From Anthostomella pinea (taxonomy: Eukaryota > Ascomycota > Sordariomycetes > Xylariales > Xylariaceae): a stretch of 64,000 bases of DNA. A program made the position numbers and the translations under genes. The stretch lies in assembly GCA_963556695.1 (NCBI GenBank), contig CAUWAG010000010.1, forward strand, positions 372,001 through 436,000, written 5' to 3'. Shown here piece by piece: positions 1 through 11,655 of this stretch. The first letter of the stretch is position 1. The number at the start of each line of letters is the position of its first letter. Under the pieces are notes generated by a model that saw only the letters and a list, made by a program, of their open reading frames with translations, did not search any database and had not been told where the DNA came from.

Positions 1-1226
1 AGTAATTGAATCTATTGCGCTCCTACTTCGTAATACGGATCGTGACATGTTATGGTCTGGTACAGGTAGCCTATGTGGTGAGTCCTGGAGCCCGGACATG
101 AGTACATGTACCACCATTAGATGTCAAGCTGCCACGCTTCATATTCAACATCCTTTTGGGAGGAACAGCCGTGGCATGGTGGTTATGGTGAGCGTTCCAT
201 CATATTTCCGTTATAGTTTTAAACTTCTTATTAAAATTAAAGAATCTTTGCTGCTTTTTAGGCCCTAACCGCCTAAATTTAACTTTTAGAGCTTTTATTT
301 TTTGAGCTTAGATAATAACTCCCGTTTCATTAATTTCAAACGCACAAAAAAAAACCTAATACTTCAAGCAGTTACTAATGGATTTATTTTTATCGAAATC
401 TATAGTTTCTTGGCTTGTAATAAAAGTTTATCAGTCTTTTGGTTTAATACTTTTAAAGGTCTTAAGCTTAAGTGTTTTTTGCTTATCTTTTTAATTTTTT
501 TAATCTGCTAGGTACTTCTTGTAGCTAATTAAATAGCATTTAATAATTGCCTTAATAAAAGCAAACGTTTTTACTTAACTACGGCACCGAACAAAGCTAA
601 TTTTATTAACAAGCAAATCATCCATTAAATTTTTTAATTATAAAAATATTTTTTTAATAATAAGACTTTAAAGGGTTATAAAGCCCGTTGTTTAAAGGCT
701 ATATGCCGTAATTAGTATAAGCAGAAAAAAACAACAACGCAAGATATTAGCAAAATAACATATAGTTATAAACTCGGTATATTAACACGCGTTAGCTTCA
801 ATTTATTTTTATAAAAAAAGTATAAATAAAACAAAGAAGATTTATTTACGTATAAACGTATAGCTATTATAGCTATCTAATATAAAAAACAACTTTAAAC
901 TAAATTTTTTTCCGTATTTTATTTACCTATAAGATAAATACGTCGTTTAACTACTAATAAGCTATGTTATTAAAAGTCCAGCCGTTTTTGAAACATATAA
1001 AATGATGATCGGCAATCTTTTAAACCTCCTTAATAAACTTTCAAACTTAAAACTTTTTACCTTTAAAGATAAACCCGGTTGAAAGATTTTTCCCGTAATT
1101 AAAATAGCCTGATAAAGGAGGTTTAATTGCAGTTCTAAAAGCTTTTTAAAAAGGTTTTTTTAGTAGCAAAACTACCTAAAACGAAAAAGTCGATATCTAT
1201 AAATACAATTGGAATTTTATTGATAC

Positions 1227-1454
1227 GTGTCACCAAGGGGAGTAGTTAGTATGTAGCTAGCATGGCCACAGCCACTGGTGTGTGATGTGGTTAGCACACC
1301 TACAGCCACTAGTGTGTAGATCTAGATAGATAGCTTAGATAAGGGCTGACTTGATAGATTAGGGCAGGATTTAGATAAGGAGCTGCATCCACCATAAATA
1401 GATGCAGCTCCAGCCCATCTGGTCCATGCCTTCCACGCCCTCACCCACAAATTA
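1227..1454. mobile_element. 228-bp foreign insert with 8-bp flanking duplication
   Basis: Compared with element 2, element 1 carries a block of unrelated, less AT-rich sequence here. The 8-mer ATTGATAC flanks it directly at 1219-1226 and 1455-1462, which resembles a target-site duplication. The block holds a perfect 11-bp hairpin (1379-1389 with 1401-1411, 11-nt loop) and a repeated CCACAGCCACT-like motif. An 8-bp duplication would suit a non-autonomous hAT-type element, but no clear terminal inverted repeat is visible. A solo LTR is the alternative. Confidence 0.45.
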
Positions 1455-1699
1455 ATTGATACCCATTGCACAACGCATGATTTGTAAAATCAAAAAGGTA
1501 AATAGAGTTACTATAGCCCGCCATAATGCCGCCTTTGTTAATATTATATATATTCTCTAGATTATATATATTCTCTAGCTTTACCCAGCCATAATCTTCG
1601 AAATCTTTAAAAAACCAGTTAACTACTTTAATCGTAAACCCCTTAAAGCGTACTAATTCCATCTTTTTATTTAATCTTCAATCTTTATGTAAAGGTTAT

Positions 1700-1902
1700 T
1701 GTGGAAACAGGCTTGAACGATCAATCATGATACTCGAGTATGGGGTCAAGGTCATGATGTTGCTGATGGTTGGGATTGTGAAGTCTAGCTGGACCTGCAG
1801 GTCTGGCTAAGTGACCTCACAATCTGGTATCTAATCTCTTATCTAATCATACATGTGGGTTCCGTATAGATAGTTTGACTGTAGAATCACATGGATCCAA
1901 CA
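1700..1902 (-). mobile_element. Solo LTR, Copia-like, 203 bp
   Basis: The segment starts TGTGGAAAC, ends ATCCAACA and is flanked by the perfect 5-bp duplication GTTAT at 1695-1699 and 1903-1907. Element 2 lacks it at the matching position. Read on the minus strand it begins TGTTGGAT, like the LTR of the Copia element at 22602-27860, although the remainder differs. No internal retrotransposon sequence adjoins it, so it is a solo LTR left by recombination. Confidence 0.8.
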
Positions 1903-2289
1903 GTTATAATACTTAAAACGCGCTATAAAAGCATCTTTTAAAAGGGGTTTATTTCTCTTTTTTATATAATTTTATAATGATCTTACAAATTCAAAAGTAA
2001 TAAAAAGCTAATCTTAATTTGTTTTAACGCAAAATCTATTAACTAAAGTAGTTCTTCAAACAAAAAAGGTCTTTGTTACTATATATAGGCCTCAGCTTTT
2101 ATAAGCTTGCTATTAAGTCGATTAAATAGCGTTTAAAAGAAGATGTTACATTTCAAGCGCTTTTTATAAAGAGAAGCCCTTATACATAATGTTAAAAATA
2201 ATATTTGCTATTTAATCCTTTATATACGAATAAAAAAGCATTTTAAACGGCTAGCATATAGAATAAGGCTTTAAGGGAGCCTTGCAAGG

Positions 2290-2462
2290 TGTCAGGTTTA
2301 AGCCAATCGTGAGAGTGAAGTGTGTGTATGTATTCTGTCTGTTCAAAGTGTCCTTGTGCGACCGTGGCAGTTTTGTGCCAGAGGGGGCTAGATCGGGACG
2401 GGACAACTAGGTTCTGTTGTCTACCTGTCAAGGTGCCTTCTAGGCGTACTGTTAACCCAACA
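2290..2462 (-). mobile_element. Solo LTR of the 173-bp Copia family
   Basis: The segment is 173 bp long, starts TGTCAGG and ends CCCAACA. It is clearly the same sequence as the two LTRs at 22602-22774 and 27688-27860, with more differences. No matching 5-bp duplication is visible, so it is old or its flanks have been rearranged. It sits in the 5' flank of the transposase remnant of element 1. Confidence 0.8.
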
Positions 2463-2711
2463 CATTTAGTAAATTTACTATTTGAAACAAAAAACGCGAG
2501 GTAATAAATAACTAATCACATAAGCTAAGCGGCGTAAATTCTACATTAAAGTAAACCCCAAAATCGAAGCTATTTAAAGCAATAATTACATTTAAGTAAC
2601 TTCAATATCGGGCTGAAAGCGTGTAAGTAAATAAAGGGGTGTTTTGGTAGTGATGGTGGGGTTTGGCTGTCCCACTAGTGTCGGTGTCCGACTTCTATGG
2701 GGGGGATGGTA

Positions 2712-3745
2712 CTCCAAGCCCTTGCCGACAACATTTGGGGGTGGAAGGCACTTGAGCTTCCCTGTCTGCAACGCGGCAGTGACATAGCCACTCCAGACAG
2801 GGGTGGCGACATCGTTTCACAGCGAAAATCATGCCCGCCTGAACATTCCCGGGGTTTCGCTAGAAGGGGATTGGACACAAGCTAGATGACCCCCACCCAG
2901 TTGGAATATAATGGCAAGATTTTTCGCGTATGCCTCTGGCAGGAGACCGCATCGAAGATACTAACAAAGTCCTGCCCGGACTTGGAGACAGCTTCGAAGA
3001 CTTTGCCGACGAAGGCAGGTTCAATGAACCTCGTCATGGTAGTCGAAGACTTCAAATTCCCCACAGCTTCTGCAAAGATCAAAATTCTTCTCGCTGGCCA
3101 CGGCTATTACACTGATACATGCGGCCATAGCCAGCTGGGTCGTCATAGAACCTACCGGTGAGGACCCGCCGTATACCATGAGGGTCTTGATGATTGAGGG
3201 CGGCTCCAGCAAGGGATATGGAAGGCCGAGTGCAGGCGCGGAAATGTTTGGCATTGCGGTCCCAGGCTGCTTGGGTGAAAGTACACAGACGGCCGCTTCC
3301 AGAGCGAAGGGCACGTCCTTGAACGAGATGGCATCAGAAAGAATGGCCACCTTGTCCCCCGAGACGACTGAGTACAGGGCGAATGCCCCGTCTTGAGGTC
3401 GGCCACTGACCAGATTGATCACGTGCCTATTTGGTTTCCCATCATCAGTCCACGGCCTTTGCGCATGCTTGTCGTTATATCCAGGTGGACTCACCCAATT
3501 ACGCGATTTCCCTTCTTGAAGCGCGCGCTCAATAGTGCACCCACCCCATGGACTACACCAGCCACATCGCAGCCCAAGATGGTGGGCCATTGCTGCACGA
3601 AGACACCGACGTCTTGCATATGGGCGGGTTGATGGCAATGGCTGCGTTGGCAATGACTAGCTCGTTGCGGCCGCGGTCGGCATAGGTGCTTCTCGCACGA
3701 CTAGGGGAGCCGAGGCTTCGCGGAGCGAGGCTGCTTGGTTTGATG
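2712..3745 (-). pseudogene. Decayed medium-chain dehydrogenase/reductase (zinc-binding dehydrogenase-like)
   Basis: Minus-strand peptides spread over different frames match in order a fungal MDR reductase of the enoyl-reductase/zinc-type dehydrogenase family. The N-terminal part (ASNQAA, VVREAPMPT, INPP) starts near 3740, but the expected ATG reads AAG. Next come WPTILGCDVAGVV, an intron beginning GTGAGT near 3510, and ALYSVVSGDKVAIL. The nucleotide-binding motif reads VYGGSSPVGS. The C-terminal part (GQDFVSIFDA, then LQTGKLKCLPPPNVVGKGLEY) stops at the TA where element 1 begins. Several frameshifts separate these blocks. The last roughly 25 residues expected for the family would lie beyond element 1 and were not found. 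Confidence 0.75.
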
Positions 3746-4405
3746 CCTTTGCGTGTGTTTGTATGGTGATTGTTGGATAGTGAAGAAATTTTTCCATCTG
3801 CTGGTAATCAGACGATGATGGAGGAAAGATACAATAGAGAAAATGACTGTTGGATGGTGCTATTTATTCATATGCTTCTGGTGGTCACAGCCATCCATCG
3901 CAGAAGTCCTTCAAGCCTGAATGTGACCACGCCTATCCGTGATCTTATTCAAATTCAGATGACAAGGAAGCTTCATTTTTGAATAGTGCTCAGTCATATT
4001 TGCTAGTTGGGGTCCAAGAACAACATGGTAATGTGCCAGCAACCGTCAGAAGAAACCGTATTATGCCGTTGACGGAGGTGTTCCCAAAACCACACATGGT
4101 GTTTGGAACCTCATATGGCGTTCTGGTCGGCCACCTGTGTTTCCTGTCCCTTTACTTCTCAAGTAAGCATGTCAGCTGGGCTGGGGCGTGGCGGCAACGT
4201 TGTGGCTTAAGGTTAGCTTACACCACATGTCTGGTGCCATGCATCAATTTGCCCCCTTCAAATCTTCACCTTCTTTGGCCCCTTCGCCCATCCATCGCTT
4301 GAAGCGTCAGACTCCACGATTTGGAGGCCCAAGGCCTCCCTGTCAGGCCTATATCTAAGGAACATACTGGCCAATGGGACCATCACAACCACGTACTTAG
4401 GCATC

Positions 4406-5884
4406 ATGTCTATTACGTTTGGCGCGCGTGATCTATTCGTGTACAATGCGGAGCACAGCGTGCTGTTATGTGAGGAGTGTGAGTACGCGATTCAGAAAAG
4501 CGCTCTGGGCAGCCACTTGCTCCGCCACAAGATCTACCCAGGCGAAAGACAACCTTTATTATCATCGATTTCACAAATGCAACTTTTAGAACCACGCGAT
4601 GTCCAACTTCCACCTCCGGAATCCCCGCCAGTGGATTGGTTGCCAGTCACCCCGGGCTACGGATGCATGGCCGCTGGTTGTAACAGGCTCCTTGCCAGCT
4701 CCAAAAGGATGAGGCATCATTGGAGTGAAGTGCACGGAGTTAGCAAACCGCCAGAGTTCTTCGCCCGCTCGGTCAATCTTCAAACATTCTTTCGGGGGGC
4801 GAAACTCGGGAGTTCTGAGATTGCTTTATCTTGAGCAATAAGCGGAAAGCCGCCGACAAGTGACGATGTTGGGATTGAACAGCCGAATGGTAATCGTGGC
4901 CTCGGCCCCGTAGCCACCTCAATCCATCCTATGCCACCATCAGCGGTTCTTCCAACCCCTGCGTCCGTTCCGGACCTGAATACGCTCAGATATTTCCATC
5001 ACTTCGTTACCTCGACGGGCGCCACACTTCCCGTCACAAGTCATCAGCCCGCGAATCACTGGCACGCCAATGTGGTTGCACGAGCTCCTCAGCTGGCTCA
5101 TGTCGGGTCTGTTGGCTGTCTCTACCAGTCACCTGGCCTCGCTTGCGAAAGACGAGGCGACCGAGAAAGTGCACCAAGCGCAATTCATGCTCTACTCCTG
5201 ACAGTTTTCCATTGGACGGAAAGAGGTAGAGCGTGCTCATGATGTTGGCCAAGTCGAGAACGCGAAAGTGGGCGCTCAGATAGCGTGCATTCGACGTTTT
5301 TGCCATTGGTCACTCGATCCATTGGCGCTCGGCCAAACCATGATTTTAGAACCGTTCCAACTGTGGTCATTCATGGCGACCATCAGGGGCTGCGCCGACC
5401 CGGATTTGGCTTCTCAGTCATCTACAGTGGCGGGGGGAAACGTCGACGCAATAGTCAGTCACGCCAGCAACAATACAGAATGAGCAACGGATACTGGTGT
5501 CCCCAACAACGCGCCTCCTGAGCTGGTCAGCCGAATACACACACTCCCTTTCCTCATGGCAGAGGTGTTTGGAACACTAAAAGCGTCCTCGAAATGTTCA
5601 CCACGCTCTCTGCTATCAACGCGCTCGTTGAATGCTGCTCTGTGAGCTATGCGTCTGATGACGGCTTTACGGTCTGAATGGGCATGGAGTCGTGTGGCTA
5701 CGGCGAGTACCAGCTCACTTCCACGAGATGGTATCGTGTCAGGCCCTAGCCACACTGGTCGTGCTCGCACATTGGTCGTTGTTAATCGAGAGAGCCGAGC
5801 GTTATTGCCGGTTCTTGAAAGGCCTGGCGTCCAGATTTCAGCACCACGTTATGGAAAGTCTTCCCCATGATCAGGCTATTCATA
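4406..5884 (+). pseudogene. Decayed fungal regulator with DUF3505/OrsD-like zinc-finger N-terminus
   Basis: An open frame from the ATG at 4406 gives 142 residues with two Cys-Cys-His-His units (CEECEYAIQ...HLLRH, then GCMAAGCNR...HHWSEVH). These resemble the N-terminal zinc-finger region (DUF3505, as in OrsD) of some fungal regulators. Further blocks in other frames match the central and C-terminal parts of fungal transcription factors: LNTLRYFHHFVTSTGATLP near 5000, then LAHWSLLIERAERYCRFLKG near 5780-5830. At least three frameshifts are needed to join them, so the gene is dead. Transposon element 2 starts at 5885; across its TA site the last frame would read six more residues (HNLVQF) and stop at 8455-8457. 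Confidence 0.65.
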
Positions 5885-8438
5885 CCATCCCCCCCACATC
5901 TCGTACAGCCAAACCCCACCAACACTACCAAAACACCCCCTTATTCACCCACATGTAAAAGAAGTCATTCAGGTCAGAGAAATTCAGCAAAATTATCATT
6001 CGAGAGCGCAGAAGCTGCTCATTCGTAATATCTAGTGGGCGCCCGAATGGATCGCCCCGAACGGGTCTGCCTAGGCTCCTGTATGGCCTCCAAAGCGGCC
6101 TCTTCAGCCGAGTCTTTGTCTTCTTCTAGTACCTCTGTGACTATGCTGAACTTCTTGTTAGGATTAGGGATCTTCTGGTGCTTCTTTGGCCGTAGCCGCT
6201 CCACTTCAGCCTCAGGGCCTTGATCTTCCTGTCCTTGGTAACAAGGTCGGTCTCCTTAGCCTCGAACGCAGTGGCTATCTTTCTGTACTTCAGCCGGGTG
6301 CCAGGAGACTTATTTTTGCCGAAATTCATGACCTGGCGGCTCGTAATAGGGGGTCGTTGAGCCTCTGGTTCAGAGCTTTCAGGGGTCTCAGGCTCAGGGG
6401 TCTTCTGCTTCTTTTCCCTGGATTTCTCGATGCGCTAAGTACTTCCTGCGGCTAATAGGATACCATCCAGTCATTCTGAAGCCAGAGAGGGTATTTGCCT
6501 TGATAAAAGCAGCAGTTCTGGCCTGGCTATAGCGCTGAATGAAGTTGATCTTGTTAACAGGCGAGGCACCTGTCATGGAACGATCTGGAATAGTTTGGAA
6601 GCACGCGTAGAACATCGTGGAACGAGATGGAATCTCTGTACGAGATTCTATATAGTTGGCTCGTGAAACGTCTCTTTGCTTGTTTCCTCTTTTTTCTCTT
6701 CGTCTCTCGTCTTGTACTCTACCACTAGTACATAGGATAGCAATATCAGTGTCAATCTACCTACTGGCCAATCTTTGTTCGTCTAAGCCTTGACGGCACC
6801 CGTCAAAGAATTTAGCTGAGAGAGGAATTTCTGGTAGTGAGCCTTCAAGGCGTTATAGGGCCCGTTATCTAGGGGTTGCATGCCGTGACTAGTGTGCGCA
6901 GGGAAGAAACAGAGCAATATGTTGGCAAAATAACAAATGGTTATGAATTCGTCCTTATAACACGCAATAGTCCTTATTAAATCAGGAAAAAATAAAAGAA
7001 GTCTATATAAAATAAGGAAAAATCATATACGTACGAGGGTGTGGCTACCATGGCCATCTAGTATCAAAAGAACAGGCTCAGCCTGATCTTCTCCTCGTAT
7101 CTTGTCTATCTGCGGGATGAAGACATTTTCTAGCCACCGGCAGGTTATGTTATTCGAAGTCCAGCCGTTTTCTGAGCATATAAAATGCCAATCGGCGGTC
7201 TTTCGAAACTCCCTAATGAACCACTGGGCATGGAGGTCCTTCCCTTGAAGATAATACCTGATTTGAGGATTTTTCCAGTTGCAGAGATTGCCTCAATAAA
7301 GGAGGTCCAGTTACGGCTCTGGGGGCTCTTTAAGAAGGTCTTCTTAGTAACAGAACTACCTAAAACCAGAGAATCGATGTCTATAAAGATAATTAGAATT
7401 TCTATGGATTTAAAGGGGTAGTTATAGTCACCAAAACCCGCCATGATGCCGCCCTTATCAATATTATACGTGTTTTCTGGCTTGACCCAGCCGTAATCCT
7501 CTAGGATTTCAAAGAACCAGTTAACTGCCTTCGGTGTGAAGCCCTTAAAGCGCGCTGATTCCATCCTTTTACCAATTTTGGTCTTTGTGGGTTGCGGCGC
7601 TTGAAGCCGGTCATGAAGTGGTCTCCAAGGGGGCCTGAATTTCCGTTCTTTCTCAACACCTTCACGATGATCTCACGCACCAGGGAGTGCGAAGGGGCTA
7701 GTCCTAGCTTCTTTTGACACAAAATTCAGTTGATTATAGTGCTTTATTGAGCAGGAGAGAGTCCTTATTAGTGTATATGGCCTTCGCCTTTCGAGGGCTT
7801 GCCGTTAAGTCGGTCAGAGAGCATTGTGGCAGGGATGCCGTGTTTTTGAACGCTTTTTTGCAGCGAGAGGCCTTTATCTGTGATATCTAAGATGGCATTC
7901 GCCATTTGATCCTCTGTATACGGTTTGGGAGGCATTTTAGACGGCTATACGATGCTGGGGTGCATATAGAACAAATCTTCAGACGAGGCTCTGTGAGATT
8001 TCAAAGTGTTCTATTAAGGAGAGGAATTCCAGCTACTCTGGAGCGGCCAGAGTGGCCCTATATATCCAAGATACTAAAGGAAAGGATACGTGGCCTTATG
8101 TGGCCACGTATGTGACAGAGTCATAGATGGGGATGGTGATCCTGAAGGATGACTATGGATGGGCTAACGTAGCCCAGAATCCAACAGGCTCTAGCACCCG
8201 AAAATCTCTTTTCAGGGTAGGAAACGCGGGGTAATAGACAACCAATCACGTAGGCTGCGCAGGGTAAATTCTACATTGGATTAACCCTAAGATCAGGGCT
8301 ATCTAGAGCACTAAATACATTCTGAACAGCTTCGATATTGGGCTGAAAGCATATAAGTAAACATATAGGGTTTAGGTGGTGGTGGTGGGGTTTTGCTGTA
8401 CGAGATGTGGGGGTGTCGGAGATGTAGGGGGGGAATGG
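5885..8438 (-). mobile_element. pogo/Fot1-type DNA transposon, degenerate (element 2)
   Basis: A 2,554-bp element lies between TA dinucleotides at 5883-5884 and 8439-8440. Both ends start CCAT followed by seven C residues, read inward; the left end lacks about 19 bp present in the right end. The minus-strand transposase can be followed in fragments: an HTH region near 7950-7600; ARFKGFT...GWVKPENTYNIDKGGIMAG at 7565-7440, with the first catalytic Asp; LLILDGHGS near 7050, with the second; and the acidic tail ending RSGRSIRAPTRYYE at 6019. Frameshifts and stops inactivate it. It is less AT-rich than element 1, so less mutated. A solo LTR sits at 6571-6795. Confidence 0.85.
6571..6795. mobile_element. 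Solo LTR, 225 bp, inside element 2
   Basis: The transposase frame of element 2 is broken by an unrelated block that begins TGTCATGG and ends CTTGACG. It is flanked by the perfect 5-bp repeat GCACC at 6566-6570 and 6796-6800. The ends are nearly inverse (TGTCA and TGACG), as in LTRs, and the pyrimidine-rich middle resembles a promoter. It is a different family from the 173-bp LTRs. Confidence 0.75.
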
Positions 8439-8457
8439 TAACTTGGTTCAATTTTGA

Positions 8458-9370
8458 CGGTTGGAATATCAGGAGCTGCGTCGCCCTCACCCTACGGGTC
8501 TTTTACAAACATTCCAGTGCCGATGTTCTGCAGGCGCAACCCTTTCATCCCATCCGCAGCTAAAGATAGTCTGATCGACATCTAAACCATGCAAATCGCC
8601 GCTCCGGCATTAAGAGCCAGCACCTTTTGCAATCATCAGAGTTTAGATTAGGCGAGGTGGCTGACCAAATTGTTGTGGATCGATGTGACGAATGTGACGA
8701 GTGTGAGTTGCTCCTGATAAGCAGGAACTATATGTAACGCCGATCTAGTCTAAATATATTACACCATGTATGTGCAATGTTGTAGTTATGATTGGGTCGC
8801 CGTCCACGACTATACGACATGCCAAGGCGAAGGAATGTAGGAACCACACTTGTATCCCTCAGCTGCTCGTCAGCACCAGCTTTTAGTGTACGAGATCAGC
8901 GACGCTCAGCCCAAGAAGCCCCCATTCAGGGATTAGATCGTAACATCACATTGGCCCATTCGCCCCTGCAAGCAGAAATCCTTAGTAATCATGAACTCAC
9001 CAGGTATAGTACCTAACTTTTGGTGAGCTGGTGCTGACGAGCAGGCAAGGGGATAAGGGTCGACAAGCCACGGGCCTGCCGAGGGCCAGCCTATCGTCAT
9101 CATGAACAACGCTGATAAAATTAGAATCGTCTCGCAAGTCAGGATAGAGGTTGTATGACGTCTTTTGAGGAATATTGAACAGCTCACAGCTCGGGTATGA
9201 TATATATATATATACCAATAGCCGCCTTGATTCCTAGGTCTACAAATCGCACTTCTCATACAGCCAACTCGAATTTCACCACGACCCAAACGGCATTTGG
9301 GAAAAAACTATTCTCAGCAGCCGTCGCTGATACATACCGTTCCATACTTGAATTTCATTCTGTACATCAA
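8458..9370. other. Intergenic, no gene recognised
   Basis: No frame here resembles a known protein. A 19-bp perfect inverted repeat (8863-8881 and 9026-9044, 144 bp apart) and a short AT dinucleotide run near 9198-9214 are the only structures seen. The second half probably serves as promoter of the kinase-like gene. Confidence 0.5.
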
Positions 9371-10111
9371 ATGCATCTCCAGAACATCCTACACATTGGC
9401 CTACTTGGTCTCCTCAGCCCCAGTCTCGGCCCTCACGAGGGTCTAGTTGCGGTAAGTTGCTACAGCTTCGGTCACCGTACAGGAGCCGTATGAGAGACCA
9501 GCCGTGCTGACATTTCACGACAGGGTCGAGCTCTCGCAAGCACGAAAGCTACCTCGGAGGTAGAAAAGAGAGGGCTTGTATCCAGCCGAGCTGTAAAATG
9601 GACCCTGAAGCCCAAAGTCGACGAGAGCAAAGTCACCAACCAGAAGGTTATCAACGCTGACTACTTGGACGGGCTGGCCGAGGAAGACGACGCCAGGGTC
9701 TTCAAGGCAGCCGTGGACGGTTTTGGTGACGTGTTGTTCAAATACTTCGATGACGAACTCGAGACGAACCTGAACACCGAGGTCGAAGCATACAAGAAGA
9801 TTGAGGGCAAGGAGATAGGCCCTCAGTTTGAAGCGATCGTCACAAAGAAGGGCAAGCCCTTCGGATTCCTGATTGAGTTGCTTGACAGGGCAAGCAAGCC
9901 AACCAAGCATGACAGGAAAGCCTGCAAAGACAAGCTGCAGGCTTTCCACGATGTCGGGCTTCTTCATGGAGACCCGAATATAGGCCAATTCCTCATGATG
10001 AACGAGAAGTGCTATATTTTGGACTTTGAGTATTCAAAGGAATGCCACGATGACGACAAGTTCAAGGAAGAGATGAAAGAGTTGGACGAGAACTTCGACG
10101 AATTAGACTAG
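9371..10111 (+). CDS. Small secreted protein with protein-kinase-like fold
   Basis: Two exons, 9371-9451 and 9524-10111, are joined over a 72-nt intron (GTAAGT...CAG) and encode 222 residues. Residues 1-27 look like a signal peptide (LHIGLLGLLSPSLG). A Lys-Arg pair at 42-43 (SEVEKR) suggests Kex2 processing, leaving a mature protein of about 180 residues. This part holds kinase-like landmarks: a strand with a possible ATP-contacting Lys (VLFKYF), a helix Glu (NTEVEAYKKI), the catalytic-loop motif HGDPNIGQFL and DFE in place of DFG. The N-lobe is short and glycine-loop sequence is missing. The C-terminus is acidic. It could be a secreted kinase or pseudokinase; activity is not shown. It stands alone between transposon remnants. 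Confidence 0.7.
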
Positions 10112-11655
10112 GATGGTTGACTGGGAGGACGAACCCACTGACCACGACGGCGATTAGCTGAAGACTTGCTAGTACCGGGACGATCCTCCCGGTTGCTGTC
10201 CAGCCTGATTCTGTATCTAGTCTCTCGTTTTATCAAGTTTCATGGCCTCGAACTTTTGATGCAGACGTGAATTCTCCAACGATAATAAACAAGTCTCTTA
10301 TGCAACAATATGTGTTGCTCTTACCCCACCTCAATGCCAATATCCGCCGAGACCACCTCGCAGTGGGCTCAATTGACCGTCATCGACTTCCAGAATATGC
10401 GACGGTGAGCTCATCTAGGCCGGATTTCTGAGCGACTTCCCATCTTCCACGCGACAGCTGAATACATTTGATACGCTGCAGACTGTACATCGTCTTCAGC
10501 TTGGACCGAAGGGCCTAGGCTTGATATCGCTTAGGTCCTGACCGCGATAGGGGTTCATAAGCTGGTGGATGCTCTTACCTCGGGCAACAATCTGTGGTGT
10601 CGACCAAGCGCTTTTTCCCACCATAGCTCGCTTGGAATAGCAAGAGTGGAGAAAATTACGGACCACGGGCTATGTGACTATGATCTTGTGTGAGGCCAAC
10701 GGGACAGTAAGGCGATATTGCCGGCGACCGGTTGTCAAGCATTTTTCAGCCAACTTACTCAAAATTCCTTTGCCTTGACCCATCGAGCCCTCACTCTGGG
10801 GCTCGAACGAAGGGAGGCACGATCGTGTGGTTCGCGTTCCAACAAGAAGGTTGGCAGTCCCAGATCTTTAACACAGTCAACAAATTTCATTGGCTCTGGC
10901 GCTGTAGCGAGTCCTCCCTCAACCAGTCTGCTGCCATTGCATCTCCCCAGTCTTTGATCTAGTGTAGGCGAGTCAAATGAAGAGGGCTTCTATGCAATCG
11001 AAGCAAGCTTTGACAGAGGGATCGATTTGAGGGTGTTTTGAGCGTTTGGATCCGAGTCTTTGATTTAGAGTTTCCACTTGAGAGATGGCGTCTTTCGCAC
11101 ATGCAAAATCGCCGTGGCTACTCGCTAGCTTGTATCATGTGATTACATACCCTTTCAATGTTCATCTGCGCTGTTGAACCATCGCCAACTGAACAGTGAC
11201 ATTTTACGTTCGTTCAGCATGCAGCATTCCGCACCCAATGAGGCAGCTCCAAACCTCAACGAACCAAGGCGGTCGTGATTTACCATGCTGCTCAATATGA
11301 AACGCAACCGGGATCCTGGACGGCGAGCACTGACGCAGGTAGTATCCCCGGAGCATGTACTCCCCAGCAACCGATTGGCGAAGGCGCAGCCGATCGCAAA
11401 GTGGCGCTCAGCTATAGCCGAGGTGTAGTATAGCCAGCCAGGGGCTCAAGGGTACCAACGTCATTGACTGGTGAAGGCCGTATCACGTTTCGCCTCCCTT
11501 GCTTACCCGTGTGAGAGAATACCAAGTTTCTCTACTCCACCAAGTTCGCTCGATTTAATGTTAGACAATGCATCACAATACCCATACTAGGCGCAATATC
11601 CATCTGAGGTGCATCTAGTTCGCAACACGCAGTAAACCTCCTGGATCAAGTGGCG
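10112..11655. other. Intergenic, no gene recognised
   Basis: About 1.5 kb with only short, low-quality frames. No RNA gene, repeat or transposon end was recognised. It probably holds the terminator of the kinase-like gene and the promoter of the downstream membrane protein. Confidence 0.5.

Larger units (their letters stand above)
200..2709 (-). mobile_element. RIP-degraded pogo/Fot1-type DNA transposon (element 1)
   Basis: This is a very AT-rich relic of a pogo-type transposon lying on the minus strand. Its right end is clear: a GC-rich terminal repeat ends in GGGGGATGG at 2709, followed by the TA target dinucleotide at 2710-2711, matching the right end of element 2 at 8438. Short peptides at 1441-1662 keep the family signature ARFKGFT-like and NKGGIMAG, aligning with element 2. 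Almost every other codon is destroyed by C-to-T/G-to-A changes. The left boundary is not visible; homology to element 2 fades near 200 and the first 200 bases look unrelated. At least three younger insertions lie inside it (1227-1454, 1700-1902 and 2290-2462). The right end lies inside a decayed MDR reductase gene. Confidence 0.75.

Noticed and set aside
2322..2504. Short Cys-rich frames at 2322-2504, 22632-22886 and 27720-28004 that look like one small protein family
   Set aside because: They are the same frame read through three copies of the 173-bp Copia LTR on the wrong strand.
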